A stretch of DNA of 64,000 bases from Algoriphagus chordae (GTDB taxonomy: Bacteria > Bacteroidota > Bacteroidia > Cytophagales > Cyclobacteriaceae), in the NCBI RefSeq assembly GCF_003254055.1, contig NZ_QKZT01000008.1, positions 1 through 64,000 of the forward strand, written 5' to 3'. The notes under the pieces are model-generated. The model was given only the letters and a program-made list of their open reading frames with translations, searched no databases and was not told the origin of the DNA. A program made the translations under genes and the position numbers. This document shows positions 1 through 7,077 of this stretch, piece by piece. Every line of letters begins with the position of its first letter. Positions within the stretch are counted from its first letter, which is position 1.

Positions 1-110
1 GGGCCATTGATAAAGGCCGTCGTGTCGATCACCTCTTGAATCGCCTGATCTACCTCAGTCTTAATTAACTCATATTGGGACCGAAGGTCCACCATTTGTA
101 TCGAACGCAT
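1..110 (-). CDS. DegT/DnrJ/EryC1/StrS-family sugar aminotransferase, N-terminal fragment
   Basis: Only the first 36 codons lie in the window; the rest runs off the left edge. The visible N-terminus contains IQMVDLRSQYELIK followed by AIQEVIDTTAFING, the characteristic opening of PLP-dependent sugar aminotransferases of the DegT/DnrJ/EryC1/StrS (WbpE/PglE-like) family. These enzymes make amino-sugar nucleotides for surface polysaccharide. The ATG at 110 lies 8 bp after the stop of the Wzz-type gene, so it is co-transcribed with the exopolysaccharide genes. A second in-frame ATG at 95 (MVDL) is a possible start. The family assignment comes from the N-terminus alone; PLP-lysine and other catalytic residues are outside the window. 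Confidence 0.75.
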   Translation of the reverse strand, partial: MRSIQMVDLRSQYELIKTEVDQAIQEVIDTTAFING

Positions 111-118
111 ACTTGGAT

Positions 119-1216
119 TTACTTAGTAATTTGGGATAAAAGAATTCGGTAGATGGCATACAAAACACCTACAAAGAAGCCAAGAAAGATGCTGAAAACT
201 ATAATCAAAGGCTTATTTGGTTTACTTGGTCCAAGAGGTACACTTGCCTTCTCCATTACAGTAAACACTGGGGTTTCTCTCTTGAGTTGAATCGTTGCCT
301 GCTCCAATTCTTGTTTCAAAGTATTGTAAATATTGAAAGAGATATTAAACTCAAATTGTAATTGTTCTTCTTTGGTCATTGCCCTACGCGAGACGATTCC
401 CTGATTAGAATCCCTAAAGGAAGCTAGCTTTAGCTGAGATTCCTGAAACTTAACCTGAGCTTCATCAACACGCTCCTCTACAAACTCAAGATTAATTTTC
501 TGTTTTACGGTTTTATAATTGGTGACATATTCGATCAGTCTTTCTAAAACCAAGGCATTCACTGCCGCTGAAATAGTTGCTTCTGGCATAGATACATTGA
601 GCTGAATCAATTTCATCTGCTCTTCAATAGTAATTCTCTCTTTTAATTGCCCTAATACATAATTCTCCTTAGAAGTTACAGCCACATACCTAGGCTCCTC
701 TGCTTCAGTGCCGCTTGATTCTGGCATTACTAGCGCGGGTTCACTTGATGAAAAAAGACCAATTAAACGAGCAGGAATACTAAAAACAAAGTTAATAGAT
801 TTTTTAACGATATTCCCTGGCTTTTCTTCAGCATAGTATTCCTCCAAGGTCATTTCCTTCCCTTTGGTTTGAAAATAAAACTGTTCTTTCATGATGTCCA
901 GCAAAAAGTCTCTGCTATGAATCACGTCTGGAAATAAATCAGCACTCAATCTAGCTTGATCACCTTGCATTTGCGGTAAGGAAATTCCTGCTAATCCCGC
1001 TAATGCTCCCATTTGTCCAAATTGTCCAGAACCTTCGGGTTCCTCAAGAATAACTAGTGATGAGGACAAATATTCTTTGGGACTCGTAAATGCAATTAAG
1101 CAGCCTAATAGAAATCCTGCCAATGCAAATGAAAGTAATCTTCTTTTATACAAAAAGATTTTCTGGATCAATTCTAGATAGTTCAGTTCTACTTTTGACT
1201 GATCATTTGATGTCAT
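119..1216 (-). CDS. Wzz/GumC-type polysaccharide chain-length determinant protein
   Basis: A 365-aa inner-membrane protein with the Wzz topology. It has a short cytoplasmic N-terminus, TM1 at about residues 28-46, a long periplasmic coiled-coil region (about 200-310) and TM2 at about 338-358. The PSKPNKP motif just before TM2 is the proline-rich Wzz/PCP signature. Such proteins set polymer length and link Wzy-type polymerisation to export. A 70-residue segment around residues 140-180, rich in Glu/Ser, interrupts the periplasmic part. No C-terminal BY-kinase domain is fused, unlike many GumC/Wzc proteins. It lies between the NeuD-like gene and the aminotransferase in the same minus-strand operon. 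Confidence 0.85.
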   Translation of the reverse strand: MTSNDQSKVELNYLELIQKIFLYKRRLLSFALAGFLLGCLIAFTSPKEYLSSSLVILEEPEGSGQFGQMGALAGLAGISLPQMQGDQARLSADLFPDVIHSRDFLLDIMKEQFYFQTKGKEMTLEEYYAEEKPGNIVKKSINFVFSIPARLIGLFSSSEPALVMPESSGTEAEEPRYVAVTSKENYVLGQLKERITIEEQMKLIQLNVSMPEATISAAVNALVLERLIEYVTNYKTVKQKINLEFVEERVDEAQVKFQESQLKLASFRDSNQGIVSRRAMTKEEQLQFEFNISFNIYNTLKQELEQATIQLKRETPVFTVMEKASVPLGPSKPNKPLIIVFSIFLGFFVGVLYAIYRILLSQITK

Positions 1217-1261
1217 GAGCTAGTTTGTTAGTATTGAAATAGAAAATAAATCTAAAAAATA

Positions 1262-1867
1262 TCATGTAACAGGCTTTGCAGGTATTCCTACTAAAACCGA
1301 TTTCTGCATGACGGATTTTGTCACAACTGCTCCTGCTCCTACGACAACGCCTTCACCTAATTCAACTCCTGGTAACAATACTGCTCCTGCGCCAATACTG
1401 CATTTAGCTCCCACCTTAACAGCCCCCAATAACATTGCCCCTGGACCTATTTCAGTGAAATCACCCACAGTACATTCATGATGTACATGAGCAGAGGTAT
1501 TGATTAAAACTCCCAAACCTATACTAGTCTCTGGACCGATAAAGCTGAATGGCATAGCGTCAAAAACCTTACTTGATTCAAGAGTAGAGACGCTACCTAT
1601 TCCATAAACGCTACCTCCAAGGGCAGACAATAAATGATATAATTTTTCTCTGTGGATTGGGTTGCCTACTCCCAAAATAAAGCGTGGATCTTGGCTGAAA
1701 TGCTGTTGAATCTCTGACAGATCAAAAATGCCTCTTCCTTGAATCTCTCCTCTTTGTAGTTTAACAGGATCTTCATCAAAAAAGTAAATTTCAGAAGTAG
1801 AAATACCCTGTTGAATTAACACATGACATACTTCTAACCCATGTCCACCAGCTCCCGCAATTATCAT
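1262..1867 (-). CDS. NeuD/PglD-like sugar O-acyltransferase (hexapeptide repeat)
   Basis: A 201-aa protein opening with a Rossmann-like MIIAGAGGHGLEV motif, the PglD_N domain of the NeuD/PglD family. From about residue 95 it becomes a left-handed beta-helix of hexapeptide repeats with recurring small residue/Val/Ile-Gly steps, ending in VLVGIPAKPV. The family acetylates sialic acid, bacillosamine precursors or other sugar nucleotides with acetyl-CoA. The catalytic His pair expected in the helix is visible as AHVHHE (about 127-132). Placed between ugd and the Wzz-type gene, it probably acetylates a precursor or repeat-unit sugar of the same exopolysaccharide. The substrate cannot be read from sequence. 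Confidence 0.85.
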   Translation of the reverse strand: MIIAGAGGHGLEVCHVLIQQGISTSEIYFFDEDPVKLQRGEIQGRGIFDLSEIQQHFSQDPRFILGVGNPIHREKLYHLLSALGGSVYGIGSVSTLESSKVFDAMPFSFIGPETSIGLGVLINTSAHVHHECTVGDFTEIGPGAMLLGAVKVGAKCSIGAGAVLLPGVELGEGVVVGAGAVVTKSVMQKSVLVGIPAKPVT

Positions 1868-1894
1868 TTTTTTGTTTTACTCAAAACACAGTTA

Positions 1895-1919
1895 TGCCCT
1901 TGAGTGTAGCCCAAGGGCA
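1895..1919 (-). other. Stem-loop between ugd and the NeuD-like gene
   Basis: TGCCCTTG (1895-1902) and CAAGGGCA (1912-1919) form a perfect 8-bp stem with a 9-nt loop in the 59-bp spacer of the exopolysaccharide operon. There is no following T-run on the minus strand, so it is not a classical terminator. It could be an RNA-processing or stability hairpin between operon genes. Confidence 0.35.
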
Positions 1920-1926
1920 ATAATCC

Positions 1927-3246
1927 TTACTTAGAACCTATTCCGTAGGCCTTAAATCCTAAGGTCTTCAGATAGTTTTTATCATATATATTTCTTCCAT
2001 CAAAGATCACTTTGTTCTTCAACAGCTTACCCATCACCTCCCAGCTAGGGATTCTAAATTCTGACCATTCCGTCACCAATAGCAAAGCATCAGCATCTAC
2101 CAAGGCTTCGTAGGCGTCTTTACAATAAGTCACTTTATCGAAGATGTAATGCTCTCTAGCTTCATCCATTGCTACTGGATCGTAAGCTTTGACAGTAGCT
2201 CCGGCAGCTCTCAGTTCATCGATGATCACTCCAGCAGGAGCTTCACGCATGTCATCTGTGTTTGGTTTGAAACTCAAACCCCACATTGCAAAGGTCATTC
2301 CTGAAAGATCTTCTCCGAAGTGAGCTTTCACCTTGTTAGAAAGAATATATTTCTGATCGTCATTGACATCTTCCACAGACTGAAGCACTCTCAGATCATA
2401 GCCATATTGCTTGGCTGTTTTGATGATTGCTTTGACATCTTTTGGAAAGCAAGAACCGCCATAACCCACACCTGGGTAGATAAACTTATTCCCGATGCGT
2501 GGGTCCGAACCTATGCCCTTTCTTACCATATTGGCATCAGCTCCTACCAATTCACATAGGTTAGCAATGTCGTTCATAAAGGATATTTTGGTTGCCAACA
2601 TCGCATTCGCAGCATATTTGGTCATCTCAGCAGAAGGAATATCCATGTATATGATGCGCTCCCCGCTCAACTGGAAAGGCTTATACAGTCGCTTCATAAT
2701 CTCTTCTGCACGAGTATCATCTACTCCGATTACAATTCTATCTGGCTTCAAAAAATCTTCAACGGCAGCACCTTCCTTAAGAAATTCTGGATTGGATGCT
2801 ACTGCAAAAGGTAATTCAGACCCTCTCTTGTCTAACGCACCTTTGATAGCTGCACGAACTTTCTCCCCAGTGGTAACAGGGACAGTACTTTTGGTAGCCA
2901 CCACTATATAATCACTCATCTTGGTACCGATCTCTTCGGCTACGGCTAGTACGTATTTCAAATCCGCAGACCCATCTTCACCAGGAGGAGTTCCTACTGC
3001 GATGAAAGCAACCGATGCACCCTGAATAGCTTCACCCAGATCCGTACTGAACTTAAGTCTTCCGCTCTTATAATTACGAATTACTACCTCTTCTAGTCCT
3101 GGTTCATAAATGGGCATAATGCCATTTTTCAGGTTATCAATTTTCTTTTGATCGATGTCAACACAGGTAACTTCAATCCCTACATCAGCAAAACATGCTC
3201 CCGATACTAGACCAACGTATCCTGTACCTACTACTGCGATTTTCAT
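1927..3246 (-). CDS. ugd: UDP-glucose 6-dehydrogenase
   Basis: A 439-aa NAD-dependent enzyme that oxidises UDP-glucose twice to UDP-glucuronate, a precursor of acidic exopolysaccharides. The N-terminal Rossmann motif [10 protein letters not shown] is at residues 7-16. The catalytic cysteine is Cys266 in [10 protein letters not shown], and the conserved KPDRIVIG and NPEFLKEG segments are present. Length and domain order (NAD-binding, central helix, UDP-binding) match the single-chain Ugd/TuaD family. It follows the SLBB export gene by 44 bp in the minus-strand polysaccharide operon, so the secreted polymer probably contains glucuronic acid or a derived sugar (inference). Confidence 0.97.
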   Translation of the reverse strand: MKIAVVGTGYVGLVSGACFADVGIEVTCVDIDQKKIDNLKNGIMPIYEPGLEEVVIRNYKSGRLKFSTDLGEAIQGASVAFIAVGTPPGEDGSADLKYVLAVAEEIGTKMSDYIVVATKSTVPVTTGEKVRAAIKGALDKRGSELPFAVASNPEFLKEGAAVEDFLKPDRIVIGVDDTRAEEIMKRLYKPFQLSGERIIYMDIPSAEMTKYAANAMLATKISFMNDIANLCELVGADANMVRKGIGSDPRIGNKFIYPGVGYGGSCFPKDVKAIIKTAKQYGYDLRVLQSVEDVNDDQKYILSNKVKAHFGEDLSGMTFAMWGLSFKPNTDDMREAPAGVIIDELRAAGATVKAYDPVAMDEAREHYIFDKVTYCKDAYEALVDADALLLVTEWSEFRIPSWEVMGKLLKNKVIFDGRNIYDKNYLKTLGFKAYGIGSK

Positions 3247-3290
3247 ATTATTTTAACTAGGGTTAGCTTACTAGTATTTGATTTTGTTGC

Positions 3291-5969
3291 CTATGGATTC
3301 TTGCTATTATTCACTATGGTTTGAACCAAAATAGCTACGGTAGCTAGACTAGAAGCTATTCCAATCCAACTCGCAGGACTCATTCTACTTTTCTTGGGCT
3401 TCATCGGTACTACTATTTCTGCTCCAGGTTCTAATTCTGGATAGATATTTAATCCTAAGAAGTTATGTGTTCTTTTAGCATCTCCATTTGCATAGACCAC
3501 GTAAGTCTTGGATCTTCTCGCTTCCTCTGTGAATCCACCAGCTTTGGAAATGTAATTTTTAAGGCTATTCTTTTTGTCAAATCTTGTGGTAGTAGGCAAC
3601 AATACCTCCCCTACCATTCTCACAGTCTGCAATTGCTTAGGAATCTGAATAATATCACCTTCCACTAGTATCAAATCTTCTTCCGAACCTGGATTCTGCA
3701 TGATTTTCTCCAAATCTATTCCGACCAGATCTTGCTGCTTAATCCTTACTTTGTTGATAGCAGTATCGAGTGGTAAGGAATCTAACGCTGACATTCCATT
3801 AAACAATCGTTCCCTTTGTAGCTCTTGTTCTTTCTCCAAACGCTCAATTTCATTTTGGACAAGCTTGTCAGCTATTCGCTCATAAAGGATCGCTTCTGCC
3901 TCATTATTTTCTCGATTTGTCTCAACATCAAGATTGGCTTTGATTTCACGTAAGGTCTTTTCTCGTAACTCTTCTTCAGTCAAACCTTTATAATAAACCG
4001 TTCTCCTGATTAGATTAGCACCTTTTGGATAAGCAAACTGAGATAAACCACCCGCTCTTGTAATCAAATCAGAGATTCGTTCGTTTGCACTAGCTATGGC
4101 AAAATCCCCTGGGTATATGACTTCACCACGAATAGTCACCAATTGCTCTTTCTCAAATCCTGGGCTACGTCGGATAAAAACATGATCAAATGGCAATAAA
4201 GGTTGGCTCTTCTCTTCCTCGGTAAGTTGAAGATCAGGGTCAATAGTGAGCGTACTGATTTGAGCTATTTTACCAGTATTTACATCTCTTACTCTTCGTG
4301 CTATTTCGATAGATGAATTGGAAGCCGACTGTAGCAAACCTCCAGATCTCAAAATCAAATCACCCACCGTCATATCTGTGGCAAAAGGATAAGTGCCTGG
4401 ATAGTTAATTTCCCCTGAGATCTTCACATAATATTCCTCTTGAATATCATATCGACTTGGGATAAATAAAAGGTCTTCATTTTTCAATGCCACATCTTCC
4501 ACGGTACCATCCATGATTCCTTTCAAATCCAGTGGCTCCGCAGCAAGTGTAAGGTCCGCACTTGTTCTATACAACGTAGCACGATTGACAAATGCTTCAG
4601 GCTTCAATCCTTGTGCTTTACCAATCAATTCTCGCACCGTAAGCCCATCTTCATCAAGAGAATATTCACCAGGACGATTGACCGAGCCAGTTACCTGAAC
4701 CCGATTAGAAAACCGCTCCAGCGCTTCACCTATCAGTATTTCGTCCCCATCTTTCAATGAAAATGTCTTAAACTCATCTGAGGCTACATCAATTACTTTG
4801 CGTTGATTGTCCTCTATCCTCCTGATTGTTACTCGATCTCTATAGGCTAAACTCTTGAAACCTCCAGTGTAGATATACAAATCATCTAGGGACTCTCCAG
4901 CCTTCACTTCGAAAAGCCCTTCTCTTCTCACCGGACCTATCACCTCTACTCTAGCCTGTACAGGTTGAACTATGACTACATCGTTGTCTTGTAGCGTGAT
5001 ATTAGCATCCTGAATTCCCTTGGAAAGAAACTCGTAGATATCCACCGTAGCCACTAAGCGACTATCACGATAGACTTGGACATTACGAAATGCACCATTT
5101 TCATTTGGACCGCCAGCTGCATACAAACCATTGAAGACTGTAGCAAATGAAGGCAAGGTATAGGTCCCTGGCTTGGTCAACTCTCCGACCATTGAAACTT
5201 TGATGCTACGAATATTACCTAATCGAACTTGAAGAAAGGTATTAGGATTGGAGCCCATTAGCCCAGAATAAATTCTCCCTAAGGACGACTTGATTCTGGA
5301 AATAGCTGCTTCGACCGTAGATCCTCCCACTTGAACAGGTCCTATATTCGGCACAATTATTCTTCCTTCCGGACTCACCGTCAAATCATACGATTGTTGG
5401 GAGGCACCGTAGATATCTAATAATAGTTGATCTCCTGCGCCAATAACGTAGGATTGAGGAGTAGGAATATTTAAGCTAGGACTGAAGTCCAAAGCTCTGT
5501 TATGAAAAAGTTTAAAGCCAAAGATTTTCTTTTGGAAAGGAGTCAAATCGTAATAAGGATCTGATCTACGGACTGAATCAAACATATCAACTTGTTCGTA
5601 ACCCTCCACGGAACGCATACCGTCCAAGCTAGCTGCACCCGCTTCTGGAGAAATGGACATCTGTAGCGCAGAAATACGATTTCTAAGTTTAGCTGCCTCC
5701 ACGGCAGGCATTCCTCGTTCTCTTGCAAGAGATTCTATTTGCCCAACCGAAACCCCACTAGCTTCTGCACGCTTTATCAATTGTTCGATTTGAGCATCTG
5801 ACAAATCATCCACCTTGAGATTTTGTATATCGGAAAGACTTTGAGATTGCGCTGCAAAGGCTACCAACAAAAAAATCCCCATCAGGAGGTAATTCCTAGC
5901 TGTATTTAACCAAGTATAATTTTCCAAATCTATTATTTTCGTGTCCACTTCTAATTGTTCAGGTAGCAA
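3291..5969 (-). CDS. SLBB-domain polysaccharide export protein (Wza-like)
   Basis: An 892-aa exported protein with a Poly_export/Wza-type domain (about 160-250, including QSYVIGAGDQLLLDIYG) followed by several SLBB beta-grasp repeats recognisable as 'V.G.V..PG.Y' units (GELTKPGTYTL, GSVNRPGEYSL, GEINYPGTYPF, GEVIYPGDFAI). A charged Glu/Arg coiled segment lies at about 640-730 and a hydrophobic C-terminal helix at about 860-880. It would form the outer-membrane/periplasmic conduit for the polymer. The first 25 or so residues are not signal-like, and the hydrophobic run ends in AAQSQS at about residue 45. The real start may be a TTG at 5924 or the ATG at 5879. It is second in the operon, after the regulator. 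Confidence 0.9.
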   Translation of the reverse strand: MLPEQLEVDTKIIDLENYTWLNTARNYLLMGIFLLVAFAAQSQSLSDIQNLKVDDLSDAQIEQLIKRAEASGVSVGQIESLARERGMPAVEAAKLRNRISALQMSISPEAGAASLDGMRSVEGYEQVDMFDSVRRSDPYYDLTPFQKKIFGFKLFHNRALDFSPSLNIPTPQSYVIGAGDQLLLDIYGASQQSYDLTVSPEGRIIVPNIGPVQVGGSTVEAAISRIKSSLGRIYSGLMGSNPNTFLQVRLGNIRSIKVSMVGELTKPGTYTLPSFATVFNGLYAAGGPNENGAFRNVQVYRDSRLVATVDIYEFLSKGIQDANITLQDNDVVIVQPVQARVEVIGPVRREGLFEVKAGESLDDLYIYTGGFKSLAYRDRVTIRRIEDNQRKVIDVASDEFKTFSLKDGDEILIGEALERFSNRVQVTGSVNRPGEYSLDEDGLTVRELIGKAQGLKPEAFVNRATLYRTSADLTLAAEPLDLKGIMDGTVEDVALKNEDLLFIPSRYDIQEEYYVKISGEINYPGTYPFATDMTVGDLILRSGGLLQSASNSSIEIARRVRDVNTGKIAQISTLTIDPDLQLTEEEKSQPLLPFDHVFIRRSPGFEKEQLVTIRGEVIYPGDFAIASANERISDLITRAGGLSQFAYPKGANLIRRTVYYKGLTEEELREKTLREIKANLDVETNRENNEAEAILYERIADKLVQNEIERLEKEQELQRERLFNGMSALDSLPLDTAINKVRIKQQDLVGIDLEKIMQNPGSEEDLILVEGDIIQIPKQLQTVRMVGEVLLPTTTRFDKKNSLKNYISKAGGFTEEARRSKTYVVYANGDAKRTHNFLGLNIYPELEPGAEIVVPMKPKKSRMSPASWIGIASSLATVAILVQTIVNNSKNP

Positions 5970-6068
5970 TTTCTGATTTTTAATTGATTCTCAACCAATT
6001 TTACACAGCTTCGCCCTTTCAGTCACAACAGTGCCTACAGTTAATTTCAATACCGCTCTCTGAGCCTT

Positions 6069-6587
6069 TTAAACTCCTATTTCACTATCAAACAAAACTA
6101 GCCCTGTAGAAACCATCCTATCAGCTAGCAATGTCAATACCACTTTTTTCTCTATAAGCTCCTCTATCCGAGTAGATAGATTTAGAATATAGTTTTCGTT
6201 TAGGCTATCGCCAGTAACCACTACGTCTATTATTCCCGAATCGATACCTTTTGAAATGTCGCCAACTAAAACAACTTGATTGACATCACCCATGCGTTCC
6301 AGGATTTGCTCCAATAGCTTGTCCAGACCCAAGTACTTTCGGATGATTTCTTGAATATTGGAGAAAAAGGGATTCTGAACATTTGCCTTGTAGGCAATTT
6401 TGTTCTTATCAGTTTCTTTCACCAGAATACCCGCCTGCGTTAGGTTATTCAATTCTTTGCGGATTGCATTAGTTGATTCCCCAAACTCGTCTGCCAATCC
6501 TCGCAAATGGCTTTGTGTTTTGGGGTTTACGAAAAACTTAATAAGTAACCTCAACCTTGTCTTTGAGGTAATTAAGGATTCTAGCAT
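6069..6587 (-). CDS. Winged-helix transcriptional regulator with degenerate nucleotidyltransferase-like domain
   Basis: A 172-aa protein in two parts. Residues 1-80 are an ArsR/MarR-like winged helix (HLRGLADEFGESTNAIRKELNNLTQAGIL), and residues 95-170 resemble an MNT-type nucleotidyltransferase fold. In the second half, VVLVGDISKGIDSGIIDVVV keeps the glycine turn but has only one of the two metal-binding aspartates, so catalysis is unlikely. Proteins of this layout head polysaccharide clusters in Bacteroidota, and this one is the first gene of the minus-strand exopolysaccharide operon. An inverted repeat overlapping the predicted promoter begins 19 bp upstream of its start, which suggests autoregulation (inference). 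Confidence 0.75.
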   Translation of the reverse strand: MLESLITSKTRLRLLIKFFVNPKTQSHLRGLADEFGESTNAIRKELNNLTQAGILVKETDKNKIAYKANVQNPFFSNIQEIIRKYLGLDKLLEQILERMGDVNQVVLVGDISKGIDSGIIDVVVTGDSLNENYILNLSTRIEELIEKKVVLTLLADRMVSTGLVLFDSEIGV

Positions 6588-6605
6588 AAAAATTCACCTT
6601 AAAAG

Positions 6606-6677
6606 TGAGTAACAAAGGTACTCATTGCATTGAATTGGAAAAACAAAAGCTGTCTTTTTGATGAAGAATGAGTACTC
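6606..6677 (-). promoter_or_regulatory. Promoter and inverted-repeat operator of the exopolysaccharide operon
   Basis: Reading the minus strand, a perfect Bacteroidota -7 box TACCTTTG lies at 6620-6613, with a TTG at 6646-6644 as a loosely spaced -33 element (23 bp). The -7 box is embedded in the perfect inverted repeat TGAGTA-N7-TACTCA (6606-6624). A second site with the same half-site, TGAGTACTC, lies at 6669-6677. The two TGAGTA starts are 63 bp apart, about six helical turns. This arrangement suits repression by the adjacent winged-helix protein. The boxes are directly visible; the binding partner is inferred. Confidence 0.55.
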
Positions 6678-6700
6678 TCAACTATATTCTTTTTATCCTT

Positions 6701-7072
6701 CTACCTGCCGTATATGTTATCAGGCTTTCTTTCTAAGTGTTTTCTCAATAAACTCCCTGTCAAAGCACTGAATGCTCCTAGCAAAAAACCTAGCACTACA
6801 GTGATGGCAATCAAAGCAAGATCAGAACCAAAACCCATCAATTCCCCCATCTTTTGTGGTAATTGACTGCCGGATAAAGTGCTGATATACACTGTTTGGC
6901 CAAGCCAGGCTAGTCCCATACCTATGCCACCAGCAAAAAAAGCGGCGGCGCCCTTATTCCCTACTAACACCGATAAAATCATAATACCTATCATCACTAC
7001 CCAGTAAGGAACAAATGGATTGAATACGATGACCAATAAGACTGTGAGAAAGGTCAATAGAATAAACTTCAT
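6701..7072 (-). CDS. Small integral membrane protein of unknown function
   Basis: A 123-aa, strongly hydrophobic protein with four likely membrane segments (about 4-22, 24-40, 42-62 and 83-108) and a basic C-terminal tail (LRKHLERKPDN). I do not recognise the family with certainty. It starts 5 bp downstream of the penicillin-acylase-type gene and is probably translated from the same transcript. Glycine-rich central helices (AAAFFAGGIGMGLAWLG) suggest tight helix packing. It could be a small channel or assembly partner, but nothing in the sequence shows a function. Confidence 0.6.
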   Translation of the reverse strand: MKFILLTFLTVLLVIVFNPFVPYWVVMIGIMILSVLVGNKGAAAFFAGGIGMGLAWLGQTVYISTLSGSQLPQKMGELMGFGSDLALIAITVVLGFLLGAFSALTGSLLRKHLERKPDNIYGR

Positions 7073-7077
7073 AGCTC

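Noticed and set aside
1895..1919. Hairpin between ugd and the NeuD-like gene considered as terminator
   Set aside because: No T-run follows on the minus strand and the flanking genes form one operon. Kept only as a low-confidence stem-loop.
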